A stretch of DNA of 64,000 bases from the NCBI GenBank assembly GCA_035048485.1, contig CM068585.1:15729501-15793500 (forward strand), in the 5' to 3' direction. The notes beneath the pieces are model-generated. The model made no database searches, was not told where the DNA came from, and saw only the letters and a list, made by a program, of their open reading frames with translations. The stretch comes from Pteria penguin (taxonomy: Eukaryota > Mollusca > Bivalvia > Pterioida > Pteriidae). The position numbers were made by a program, and so were the translations under genes. This document shows, in pieces, positions 36,032 to 46,453 of this stretch (position 1 is the first letter of the stretch; each line of letters starts with the position of its first letter).

Positions 36032-36172
36032 TTGTACGGCAGCTTCACCTAGCTTACAAAGCATGCCAAATAAAACATCACACCACGGAAACAACTCCTA
36101 TTTAGAGGTTGTCTATGTGGCATGATGTTATATGCGGCTCACTCTGTAAGCCAGGCGAAGCTGCCATACAGT
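36032..36172. mobile_element. Foldback MITE, ~140 bp
   Basis: Long inverted arms: left TACGGCAGCTTCACCTAGCT, right AGCCAGGCGAAGCTGCCATA. Internal pairs TTACAAAGC/CTCTGTAAG and ATAAAACATCA/TGATGTTATA continue inward, with a short loop near 36103. About 65 bp from EIF2B5 exon 3's donor. Confidence 0.7.
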
Positions 36173-36236
36173 TTATACGAATTTCATATATACAGAATAA
36201 ATGGTTTAGCAGACTTTAATGAAGATAAGTTCTTAC

Positions 36237-36422
36237 TTATGTTCCTCTAATAGGGTTAGAAGATTTGCATTGGTAACAACATCTCCAAATATAAGAATAA
36301 AATCACTTTTGATGATCGATTTGTCGTGTATTTCCCTCAGAACATCACCCATAGACATACAACTGTCAGACACCACAGTAGTCACTGTACTGTTGCTTAG
36401 TCCTGAATTCCATTTTGAGTTC
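36237..36422 (-). CDS. EIF2B5: EIF2B5 exon 3 (residues 83-144)
   Basis: Encodes RNSKWNSG, then SMGDVLREIHDKSIIKSDF and ILIFGDVVTNANLLTLLEEH, the core of the nucleotidyltransferase-like domain. FGDVVTNANL corresponds to the conserved GD-V-N segment of eIF2B epsilon. Acceptor TAG is at 36423-36425; donor GTAAGA follows 36237. Phase in 2, out 2. Confidence 0.96.
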
Positions 36423-36828
36423 CTATAGAACATACAGATGTGTAAAATAAAAAATAAAAACTGAATGTTAAACACATAATATTAATAAATCAGATCTGAA
36501 GTTTTCTACGTCACACAAATATTATTGCACTTATATCATGATAGCATGTGCCTGATATATCACAGAGAAATTTAGACCTATACAATGAAGCCACATGAAG
36601 CAGTGACACAGGGCCTGGGTTTATACCTGAGACTGTCTTCAGTATTTTTTTTTCTTCAAATCAGGTCCGTTATAAGGACCCTTCCCAATGGAAATTTCAT
36701 TGATTTTTATAAAAAACTTTCTAAAATTTTCCCAAACATTGATTTTTTAGCAATTTACAAATAGGACAAAAAGTTCTAAACTGAAAAGGTACAGTCACCT
36801 TTGATATGAATTTTAACAAGAGCAACGC

Positions 36829-37080
36829 CTAGCATGCTTTGATCAATGTGAACGTATGGTTTTATTACCCCCAAACATGGGTCTCTTTGGTAATACTTTT
36901 ATGAAATACTGAAATCTAAAAAGAGGGATCTAAGTCCCATAACTCTGTAACAACAAAATGGAATTTGCTCAAAATTAAAAAGTGGCTTCCCCTACACTAT
37001 TTAAGCATTCTGTATAAGTTTCATGAAAAACAACTGAGGTTTACTTAAGTTATCGCATTACATAGCATCTCCATAGCATC
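36829..37080. repeat. Interspersed repeat with CATAACTCTGTAAC-type units
   Basis: Starts AAGAGCAACGCCTAGCATGC and includes AGTCCCATAACTCTGTAAC; it runs into the tandem block to its right. EIF2B5 intron 2. Confidence 0.4.
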
Positions 37081-37084
37081 CTAT

Positions 37085-37725
37085 CATAGCAACAAGGTTT
37101 AATTCACTTTGCATGTTGTGACCTTGACCTTTGACCTATGACCTTGGGTCAAGGTCATGACACATCATTGGGTCCTAAGTAACAATTCTGTGAAATATCA
37201 TTGAAATCCATGCACAGGGCAAGAAGTAATGGTCTGGACAAGGTTTTACTCATTTTGCATGTTGTGACCTTGACCTTTGACCTATGACCTTGGGTCATGA
37301 CACACCCTTGGGTCCTAAGGAACAATTCTGTGAAATATTATTGAAATCCATGCACAGGAGAAGAAGTTATGGCCCAAATGAGGTTTTATTCACGTATGTT
37401 GTGACCTTGACCGTCAAAGGTCAAGGTCATAACACACTCTTGGGTCCTAAATAACAATTCTGTGAAATATTATTGAAATCCATGCAAAGGCAAGAAGTTA
37501 TGGCCTGAACAATGTTTCACTTACTTTGCATGTTGTGACCTTAACCTTTGTCCTATTACCATGAGTCAAGTGTAACAAATCTGTGAAATATACTTGAAAT
37601 TATGACCTGAACAAGGTTTTATTTATGTTGTGACCTGGACCTTTGAATGTCAAGGTCATAACACACCCTTGGGTGCTAAGTAACAATTCTGTGAAATATC
37701 ATTTAAATCTATGCACAGGGGAAAA
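37085..37725. repeat. ~147-bp tandem repeat, about 4.5 copies, dense in AGGTCA half-sites
   Basis: Units share TTTGCATGTTGTGACCTTGA, CCTTTGACCTATGACCTTGG, GTCCTAAGTAACAATTCTGT and GAAATATCATTGAAATCCATG. Each unit holds up to five copies of TGACCT or AGGTCA at direct-repeat spacing 0 or 1. EIF2B5 intron 2. Confidence 0.85.
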
Positions 37726-37857
37726 ACCTACCGAAACTCGAAGTGATTTCGTAGGTCCTGAGCACTTCGAGACTGTATATCAAAAATCCTTGATATTCAA
37801 ATCAAAAGTAGGTACTTGTACATAAAACTACTTTTTGTCTTCAAAAATTAATTTCTT

Positions 37858-38131
37858 ACATTGATTGATTGATTTTTGTTTAACGTCACACCACAAATAT
37901 TTCACTATGATGTGACGGCATCTGCCTGATGCGGGGCATACAAATTTTGACCTTTGCAAAGGACCAACCTGAAGCAGTGAGGGATCTTTAACGTGCCATG
38001 CATACCATGACACAGAGCCTCAGTTTTTACTGTCTCATCCGAAAGACAGGACATCGGCATGACCAGAGCGGGACTCGAACCCCAGCCTCCCGATCAGGAG
38101 GTGAGAATGATACCATTAGGCCGCGCCGGCT
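37858..38131 (-). mobile_element. tRNA-derived SINE, 274 bp, 10-bp target duplication
   Basis: Flanked by TTAATTTCTT (37848-37857 and 38132-38141). On the minus strand the head has a perfect B box, GGTTCGAGTCC, and ends in an ATCAATCAATCA tail. The body carries GTCTTTCGGATGAGACAGTA and CATCAGGCAGATGCCGTCA. The same family is at 49630, 52268, 53710 and 55243. Confidence 0.92.
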
Positions 38132-38390
38132 TTAATTTCTTTCATGCAACAAATATTGTAAATTAACTTTGTATCTGAGAAATTCTTTACATGAAAAGAG
38201 TTCCACAATTATATCTTAAGCGTTGTGTTGATTTTGAACAGAATTAGTGAACTTGAACTGAAAAAAAAAAACAAACAAAAACAAACAACATAGTCAGAAT
38301 TTTACCGATCTGTATTTTTACAACCTCAATCTGTATTCCGTACTTTTGTTTTAATTTGCGTACTAAATACAGACGGTAAACAGGTCTGCT

Positions 38391-38535
38391 TTCAGTCACA
38401 TGCCACTGGTTGAACTAGGACCCAGGACCTTTCAGTCACAAGCCACAGGCTGGACTGGGATCCAGGACCTTTTAGTCACCAGCTACTGGTTGGACTCAAA
38501 CCCAGGATCTTACAGTCACAAGCCAAGCACCTTTT
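38391..38535 (-). repeat. 40-bp repeat derived from a tRNA-like head, 3.5 copies
   Basis: Unit CAGTCACAAGCCACTGGTTG, GACTAGGACCCAGGACCTTT. On the minus strand it contains GGTTTGAGTCC, one base from a B box. EIF2B5 intron 2. Confidence 0.65.
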
Positions 38536-38833
38536 TGGTCGAGTTATACCCACTCTCAAATCTGATGAAATAACGTTGGTACATGTACCACTATATGTAT
38601 GGTGATAAAGTAGCATACAAAATACTCTTTCACAGGACAATAAAGTTATTATTAATATCATATTTAGTCTTTTCTCAAACATTCAAATAATTCTGATTGA
38701 AATTTAAAGAAAATATGGAAGTACCGGTATTATCATAAAATATATTGCTTTATCCCATTAAATAGTAACTGGTCATAACAAAAATAACACACTACAGAAA
38801 ATTTGATTCCCATAAATTTTACTGTATCAGTAC

Positions 38834-38958
38834 CTAATATGTTCTTTGATTTGGTCTGCATGGTGACAACAGAAAACAAAGACTTCTTGTATTCCTACAT
38901 TTGTTAAAGATTCCAAAGTATAGTCCAACATAGGGACATTGGCAACAGGTAACAGTGT
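38834..38958 (-). CDS. EIF2B5: EIF2B5 exon 2 (residues 42-82)
   Basis: Encodes [18 protein letters not shown] followed by [20 protein letters not shown], the conserved second part of the pseudo-nucleotidyltransferase domain (family: ALIDYTLEFL, ETFVFCC). Acceptor CAG is at 38959-38961 and donor GTACTG follows 38834. Phase in 0, out 2. Confidence 0.95.
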
Positions 38959-38961
38959 CTG

Positions 38962-41254
38962 AAAGCAAACATAGAACATTAGATTTATGAAAGGAGACAG
39001 GTCTCAAATAAAAATAAAAGGCCATTATGTTTATTTCACAATAGATGTCATATCTTCTTGGTGCTTATAATGATGATGAAAAGAAGAATAGTGTAAAATT
39101 GATCATGTTAAGCATTTAAATATAGATATAATTGTTTTTACTCACAATAAGCCATTGTTCTAGTGTTTGTTCTGTCATTCTCTAATAAAGACATTTATCA
39201 TCCAGAGGTTTTATATTATGGCATGTTGAATGAAAACCCTTTGCTTAACTTTAAATCCTGTTTCTAAGTTTCTTACTAGTTAAGTTATTCACCCACATTA
39301 TACTTCAACCTATTTGCAAACCAGATGTCTTTTTGAAGCATGAATGCCTCTGGGGGCAACAAAGTCCAAATAAGGCATATATACTGCAATATTCTGTATC
39401 TTGATTACACCCTGAACCATAGGAATATATATATGATATATGAAAACCCTACATCTTGTTGATTCAAAACTTATAACCAATATTAAGAGTTTTTGAATTA
39501 TAGATCAAAGATCACAAGGTAAAAAATCATTGTACCGACGGAAAGGTCTTGTCACAAGGAATACACATGCAAAATATATTAAAGCCATACCTTTTACGAT
39601 TCAAAACTTATAACCAATGTTCAAGTTTTTGACATGTACTGACAATTTCGAAAAATTGAGCAGTACTTGGATTTTGTTTGCTCTGCATTTGAGAGTAAAA
39701 TGCAGCCTTCGCTAACAGTGACAAGTAAGAATGTCAAATTAGCAACTATTCATGGAGGGGTACATTATTGTAGTTATTGTTTGAAAGGTATAACCCATTT
39801 TCTAGAAATACTTATGTCTATACGTATCTGAAGATCATATCATATCATGACTGATAGGATTACTATACTGGTACTATAACAGTTCCCAGACAGTCGCAAT
39901 TCCAGACGTTTTACTGGTACTATAACAGTTCTTAGATGGTTCCCAGATGTTTTACTGATATTATAACAGTTCCCAGACAGTCGCAATTCCAGATGTTTTA
40001 CTGATTTGATCATATGATGGACAAGAAATCATCCAAAATTTTTATATAAAATAATGACATTTAAAAATAATAAGATTTTTTCAGAAAAAAAAAATGGATT
40101 TATGTTGTCTATCATTTACTATTTATCATGTTGTGATCTACTTTCAATATCCATGTGCGGGGGAAAGGTACCGTACTCTTAATCAATGTACCTGAAATCA
40201 GTTTTTATGTTTGATTAATGAAATATTTTTTCATTATAAGCATTATTAAGACAAGACAATATTTATTTATAAAGTCGACAAGACAAAACAAAAATGTAAA
40301 CAGAAGATCTAAAGAGCTTTTGACCGACATAAGAGATCTTATGTTAACTTCATCAATATCCTGTCTGCATCTTCTTACTTATAATGTCAGCAGACTAGAG
40401 CGACTGGGAACTATTCCAGTGATGTCTGTAAAAATGGCCAAAAAGACATTGAAAATTGCATAAAACGATTGGTTAATAACTTACTGCATTAGCAAATGAG
40501 TTTTGTCAGATGTTTGACATTGTTCTATATATAAAAAGGGTAAAACATACACTTAGCCAAACATCTGGTGTTTTTGTCTACTGTAACAAAAGTTTTTTGC
40601 TGAAAACTTTAAAAAATCGTACGAGAAACTTTACTGGACCAGTAATGGTGCTGTAGCAGTTTCCGTACTAAAGCAGTTTCCAGTCATCTCGCTACCTGAG
40701 ATATTTACAACTGTTTTTGCCTATTGTTCACCATATCACCATATAATCATATGCAAAAGTTTAACTCGATTTTGAAAAAAATAACTATAATTTCCACTTT
40801 ACTTTCTATTTCTGTACCGTGTTCTTGGTATTTATCGCACTGCAAGGGGAAGTGATCTCAATCTACCGGAAAGCAAATCTAATTATTTGGCAAGTTTTTG
40901 TAACATACATGTATATTAAAATTCCTGTAATATTTTACCCTTTATTAATGTATGTCTATTTAACAATCAGGTTATCATCCCGTACTGAGCCACAATACTG
41001 CATAAACCATCAAGACCTGAAACTGTTACAGTAAACAAAGAAATGTGATAACAAACCTCTTGTGGAAATAGGGCTCGTTTGGACAAAAAGACACCAAAAA
41101 TAGCAAAATGTTGAATTTGTTTTTACATTTTAAAATATTTTAAGTCAATCATAATTTTACCAAATATCAAATATTTTCATAGTGTTAAGAAATAATATTC
41201 GACCAAACCCCCCCCCCCATAAAAAAGAAAACAAAAAATGCTACAGTTCCACTA
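38962..41254. other. EIF2B5 intron 1, inner part
   Basis: Holds two interspersed repeat units at 39470-39640 (GGTCTTGTCACAAGGAATAC). A ~50-bp repeat at 39860-40005, unit TACTATAACAGTTCCCAGAC, is present about three times. Otherwise AT-rich. Confidence 0.45.
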
Positions 41255-41262
41255 CTGTATCT

Positions 41263-41990
41263 GGCCTTAGTTAAGTTTATGGGACCGGGGTTATATAGGC
41301 TAAAATATTGTACATATATCAAAGAAATTTTACTGTACCTCCTTTGCTAGCAATATATTCAAGTGTTAAGCGCCGCAGGCCGATGTCAGATGTTGGGATT
41401 AGAAGAGACAGGAAAAATTACAGTTAAACTGGAATAACGATAGACGAATCGTTCGCCATTTTGGTTTGTTTACATCTAGGCATGTGCAAGAATAAGTGAC
41501 GTATCTAAGAAAAACCGACAGGCTTTCTCGACGTCACAATGCATTTTGACGTCATAACGACGTTTTTCGTGTCATAAAAGCGCGTGACCATGTTCTAAGT
41601 CAATGTTTCTAATGTTATTGAACTTCACTTTGATCTTTGCGAATGGATTCTGTACAATTATTGGGTTATTATTAATTAGGCCTATTATTGAGGACAAAGT
41701 TTCCACGATTAGGTGGTTGTATGGAGCAAAGGGCTTGTGAAGAAAGGCAAGTATTCCAATGAGTGAATGAATGCAGATTGTAATCACTTCTAACTCCAGC
41801 AGAAGAAACTCAGTCTTTAGAGGCCTACCAATTTTTTTGAAAAAGTCAATTCTCTGAATGTAACAAAAGTAAACATCAGAACCTACAGCTAGAACACATA
41901 CGTTAACACACATTTTACACCAAAAAAACCGGCCCAAAAATCTTTATTTTTAGGTTTTATAACCCCGGTCTCCTAAACTTAACTAAGGCT
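41263..41990. mobile_element. Non-autonomous DNA transposon, 728 bp, 8-bp target duplication
   Basis: CTGTATCT flanks both sides (41255-41262, 41991-41998). Terminal inverted repeats of about 45 bp: GGCCTTAGTTAAGTTTATGG at left and the inverse of AGCCTTAGTTAAGTTTAGGA at right, continuing GACCGGGGTTATA. The interior has two TGACGTCA-like sites near 41525-41560. It ends 102 bp from EIF2B5 exon 1. The minus frame at 41572-41937 shows no transposase motif. Confidence 0.85.
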
Positions 41991-42091
41991 CTGTATCTCA
42001 GTATCTGGCAATCTGCACGTTTTATTTTAAACAACATATTGCATCAGTTGCAGATCTAAAAATAACTGTGAGAATTTTTTGTGTTTTTCAC

Positions 42092-42214
42092 CCTAGGTTT
42101 TCTGTCTGTGATTGGGGCATATCGGACATTGAAGCTGTCAGCGATAACAACTGCTTGCGTCACATCATCTTGTTTTAACTCCTCACGTTGTTTTCCTTTC
42201 GAGCGACCAGCCAT
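42092..42214 (-). CDS. EIF2B5: EIF2B5 exon 1 (start codon, residues 1-41)
   Basis: Begins at ATG 42214-42212, which has A at -3 and G at +4, a good Kozak context. It encodes MAGRSKGKQREE then QAVVIADSFNVRYAPIT, the first strand and loop of the nucleotidyltransferase fold; the catalytic glycine/arginine loop of true enzymes is absent, as in all eIF2B epsilon. It ends PR just before donor GTGAAA (phase 0). The next exon continues TLLPVANV, matching the family LLPLANV motif. The 5' UTR and promoter lie above 42214 and were not delimited. Confidence 0.95.
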
Positions 42215-42652
42215 GATTGTTATTGCTTTGCTCTAGGTTGTTTCGACAAAAGTTTCGTTCGGACCTTAATTGTTTCCTTCAAAATTCTTGACTCTCTTAT
42301 AATTTTTTTCAAGTCACATGGTTCATATGTACAGAAAACATAAATTAAAAAACCCCACTAAAACAAATAAAAATTGAAGCATTATAATATTAATAACAGC
42401 AAAAACTAATTTATTTCAGATCATGCGAGAGTTCGGACAGCTAGGTTGTTTTTCGTGTTTCGTTACTTAGAAAACCGTCAAACACCCACAAGAAATATCG
42501 CATGATTTGATAAGCTCTAAAGTATAGCAAAATACATCTAGAACCCAAGATCTACAGTGATTGAGACAATCATATCTACCGTTACACGGGACCTTTATAC
42601 ATGTCATAACTAACTTTTGATGTAATACACATAAAAATACATGATTATTTAT
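42215..42652 (-). promoter_or_regulatory. Probable EIF2B5 5' UTR and promoter region
   Basis: Sequence directly upstream of the start codon. No TATA box at a convincing distance; position is inferred from the ATG only. Confidence 0.35.
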
Positions 42653-42664
42653 ATCAGCGGTCTG

Positions 42665-42842
42665 AGGGGCAGGCGTGGTGTAGTGGTTAAGCGCTTGGCT
42701 AGCGGTGCCGACGATCCGCGTTCGATTCTCGGGTTGCGCCACTATGTTTAAGAGGTTGGTAACCTCCTGCTTCCATGTCGCGATATAACTGAAATATTGT
42801 TGAAAGCGACTGTGACATAAAACACCAATCAACCAACCAATT
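42665..42842 (+). mobile_element. tRNA-derived SINE, 178 bp, 12-bp target duplication
   Basis: ATCAGCGGTCTG flanks it (42653-42664 and 42843-42854). A box TGGTGTAGTGG is perfect; the B-box region is GTTCGATTCTC. Tail CACCAATCAACCAACCA. Same family as 13314-13481. About 450 bp upstream of the EIF2B5 start codon. Confidence 0.92.
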
Positions 42843-43015
42843 ATCAGCGGTCTGTGATTATAACAAAGCATAACCAACTGAACATCTCTGACGATGCATT
42901 AAGTAATACTGAACTGCCTCGCCTTGGTGGTGATCAACCGGGAGATGCAGACCACTGCAGTTTATAAGCAGACTGCTCCTTATATATAATGGCTCCAGTT
43001 CTGACTGCGTTCTAG

Positions 43016-45099
43016 CAGAGACATATATACACATATATATATAGTGTTAAATCTAGGATTCCAAAAGGGCACACAGATTTCCCCATTAAAAGGGCACTTT
43101 TTAACGCGGTATTTGGTAAAAAGGGCACTTAATTTAGCAACTTTAAATGTCACCAAATATATTTAAAAATTTAGTTTAAAATTGCATTATTTCCTCGTTT
43201 TATCTATATAGATGATATTTGAAAATGTAAAAGACAATTGTTATTGATAATTTGATGTAATTTGCAATCCTTAACATTGCTTTGGTTGAAAATCTTAATT
43301 CCAGCTTCTCTTCAGAATAAATTCCTTTTCACAGTTGTAGGAGCTATAATTACTTAATATCTGTTACAATTACATTATTGCAATGATTATATGCTTTTGA
43401 GTATTGCATAAATTCCCAATTTGTAAACTTATACTGTTTCATGTCCATAAAAATTTATTCAAACTTCTTCAAGACCAGCACTGCACCTTCCGTCTATTAC
43501 TGGCAACATGAGATACTGCAAGTTTTGTCATTGTACCTTGGACAGTCTTTACAGTATATCATTATTTTTTACATAACTTAAATATTTGAATGCCATGCCA
43601 TTATTTTAGCTGAAAAGAATGCGTTATTAAACGAAATGTTATGTGGGATCTAGAAGTATGCATGTGCACAAAGACATAAACAAGTTTATAAGTCCTTGAT
43701 GTGCAGTTGTATTTTTGGGTTGATATAAATTTTTAATTAATCTGACCAATATTTTGATGAAAATAAAGAAAACAGTTTGCTACTAACAAAACAAAAATTT
43801 CTCTCAGCCTCCAACATCCACCCAATTTTCCTTCACAAATAAACTCCTGGATCTCGGTGCTACAGGAAGGATGTGTGACTGACGTTTGAATAATTCAAAT
43901 TCAAAATCTTAGAGGAAATTGCTGGAAGCATTAATAACGGGAAATATAAAGTGTATCTGTCCCCTTAAAGTTATTAGTTACTTTATATTAGTTTTGTGAC
44001 TGCTTTATACCACGACCTTTGTAAATAAGTTGCTGGCCCAAATGATTGTCTCAGCTCAAAGTACTTAAGTAATAGTAATAAATTATAATGGTTAATGTTC
44101 ATTCACATTTATTGACTTACAGATCGTAGATATTCTATTGATTCTGGCAAGGACTTAGCCCTTGATTCTAGAAATACCAAAAAGTCATGTTTTATAATCA
44201 GTTACCGGTTATGTTGTTCAGCTCTTTGATCGTAAAAAACCGACACGTCTAACAGTGTGAATACACTTCGTGTGTTTGTTGCCTCTCTTGTTGCAACTAC
44301 TTATGATGATATTGTTGTATCAAATGAAAAAAAAATGTTCTGAAATATCATCTTCGCCGGAATTACGAAACAATGTTCAAAATTATCAGAGGAAATGTGG
44401 AGAGTAGATCTTTAAATATTTGGTGTCAAATTGAGCAAATTAGTTAAATGATATTAAGTAAAGCATTTAAAATGGGTAGCGATCGTGACCTGCTATGTAA
44501 ACCAGTCACTTTTCATTTAATGTTTTACTTTTCGTATAATCCTAGAATAATTGCTTTTAAAGATCAAACATCCTTTAATTTTCTTTAATATCTGACTGAT
44601 AACAGATGTGAATTTGACCTGCAAAATTACTATTTCGGCATTCAGACAACCATGTCAAACTCTGTTCGTGTACAGATGTAATCTAAATATAAGAAGGTAA
44701 CATTGATTAAATTGCCCCAATTAACACCTGAAAAGTAGCAGACAGTGCAGTACACAGTTTACGGCTGATATTTAGCGGGTCAAACAGCTGACTTAGACCA
44801 TTACGTAATGTACGGGAAGTGTTACCAAATTCTAATTTAAATAGGGCATGTCCGAAGCGATATCCGTAATATACTGGCCCTATAAATAACGATCTTTTTG
44901 AGGGTTTCGTATTACGTGAACAAAGATTGATCTTCTTTAGTCTCATAAAATAATCACATAGGGAAAATAAGGGCATGGCGCCCAGAAAAAGGGCATGGCG
45001 CAGCATAAAAAGGGCATGGCGCGGCGCCATGCTATTTCGCTTTAGATAAAACACTTAATTATATATATATAGATAGATAGATAGATATATATGTCTCTG
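43016..45099. mobile_element. CAGAGAC-ended DNA transposon, 2.08 kb, possibly hAT-like
   Basis: GTTCTAG flanks both ends (43009-43015, 45100-45106), a 7-8 bp duplication. Ends CAGAGACATATATACACATA and ATAGATATATATGTCTCTG are inverted. AAAAGGGCA is repeated near both ends (three times at 43058-43130; three or more at 44960-45020 as AAAGGGCATGGCGC). No intact transposase frame. hAT assignment is from duplication length and CAG terminus only. Confidence 0.7.
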
Positions 45100-45106
45100 G
45101 TTCTAG

Positions 45107-45950
45107 CTTAGAGCACCAGGAAGTCTTGACTGTACCCACGCATCAAAACTACTGTATGAGTCAGGTAGGTCGTTGTTACGTCAAATAAGTTGTGGTATAT
45201 CATAAAGTCCTTATTTCGAAGAGTCATACCAAAACATAAGACGTACGCTTAGGTATGACATTTCGGATTTATAATGACTGCTTTGCTGGTACCCAATTGA
45301 GTGTAGAATACTGGGGTTCATAGTGCATGGTGGTGACGGGTGTAGTGGTATTCGGTAGCGATAACCCTGGTTCCCCACCTCTAGCTGTTCAAAATAATGT
45401 TGGCTTCAGAGTATGGTGACATATCAGACTAGCATACCCCAACTTCGGTTCAACCGTTGTACGAGGGTGATGGTTCTTGGACACTGGTAGAGGCTTTATT
45501 CATTTTAATAGTTTTTAAAATGTGGCGGAAACTGCCAAACGATCAGTGTTTTACGTATGTCTTTGTGTGCTTTGTCTTTTGTTATCTGCATGTCCTTCTT
45601 ATACAATAGAGTCAGATGTCTTCTTTCCTTCCTTTTTTTGAAATCTAATAATATCTTGTTTTTTCCCTCGATTTAACACACAGAAACAGTTTTGTCACAT
45701 TTTTTACTTGTCAATGCGTACATCAAATTTCTATATCTAAATTACTGATTCGAAGAAAAAAAATTCCATGCACTATCTGTGACCACTATATTTCGCTAAT
45801 ATTGCTATTCGCTGATAACACTTGTCGAAGTTACCGTCTTGTCATTACAAAATCCGTCTGTCTGGTGCTGGACGCGACAGATGGGATTCGCAGCGTTGGA
45901 TTTTGTGTAAACAATTGACCCATCCGTTTCGCGGAAGCGGAATATTTATT
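45107..45950. other. Intergenic, no recognised feature
   Basis: Between EIF2B5 and UGDH. No repeat family or coding signal I can name. Confidence 0.4.
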
Positions 45951-45958
45951 GAATTTCG

Positions 45959-46009
45959 TGACGTCACAATATGTCCGAGGTATGACCGAGGTGTAGTATT
46001 GTGACGTCA
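45959..46009. promoter_or_regulatory. Inverted pair of consensus CRE palindromes
   Basis: TGACGTCACAATA (45959-45971) and its exact inverse TATTGTGACGTCA (45997-46009) flank CGAGGTATGACCGAGGT. TGACGTCA is the CREB/ATF consensus. It could be a regulatory site or the core of a small repeat. Confidence 0.45.
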
Positions 46010-46453
46010 TCTGATTTGACAATTTTTTGCGCATAACTGGAAGGTTCAATTTGTCACATATGATGCGTATTTACTTTTGTGTTTATTTGCTAAACCAAAA
46101 CGCTGATATCGAGATGACTAGTTACTATAATTATATAGGCCGAGTCGACATGACACCACTTGAACTCGAGCATTTTTAAGGACGAAACGACTCTTTTAAA
46201 AATGGCATATTCCAATCGAAGAGGAGTCGAATTGTTTAAAAGTTTAAAGAAATTCATGTTAAATATTTCTTACTTTCATTTTTCGGGGGTTGGGGTTAAA
46301 TATCTATAATTGATGAAAGCTCAAAGGTATAATATTCACATACAATTATTCTAATTAAAGTTTATTACACTGTTGCACTGTATCCGCTCCGTGACGTTTT
46401 AACGCGTTACCCATTTTACAATTTGGTATCGCCAAAAACTTGTAAATACAACC

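Larger units (their letters stand above)
9291..42214 (-). other. EIF2B5: EIF2B5 gene (eIF2B epsilon), complete, 16 coding exons
   Basis: Gene-level entry. eIF2B epsilon is the catalytic subunit of the cytosolic decamer that exchanges GDP for GTP on eIF2, a rate-limiting and stress-regulated step of translation initiation. The exons were found by conservation with animal eIF2B epsilon and joined at AG/GT sites with agreeing phases, giving a 689-residue protein (human 721). Seen: N-terminal QAVVIADSF (residues 20-28) of the degenerate nucleotidyltransferase fold; an NF motif at 238-239 in [11 protein letters not shown]; hexapeptide beta-helix repeats over about 257-420; acidic linker 430-520; W2/HEAT domain 530-689 ending in the conserved WLQEAEEES-type acidic tail. 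There is no frameshift or internal stop, so the gene looks functional. Size, about 33 kb, is due to repeat-filled introns. UGDH lies divergently upstream. Confidence 0.97.

Noticed and set aside
41572..41937. 121-codon minus-strand open frame
   Set aside because: Interior of a non-autonomous transposon; no transposase or other motif seen.
44707..45054. 115-codon minus-strand open frame
   Set aside because: Within the CAGAGAC element and partly made of its AAAGGGCATGGCGC subterminal repeats.
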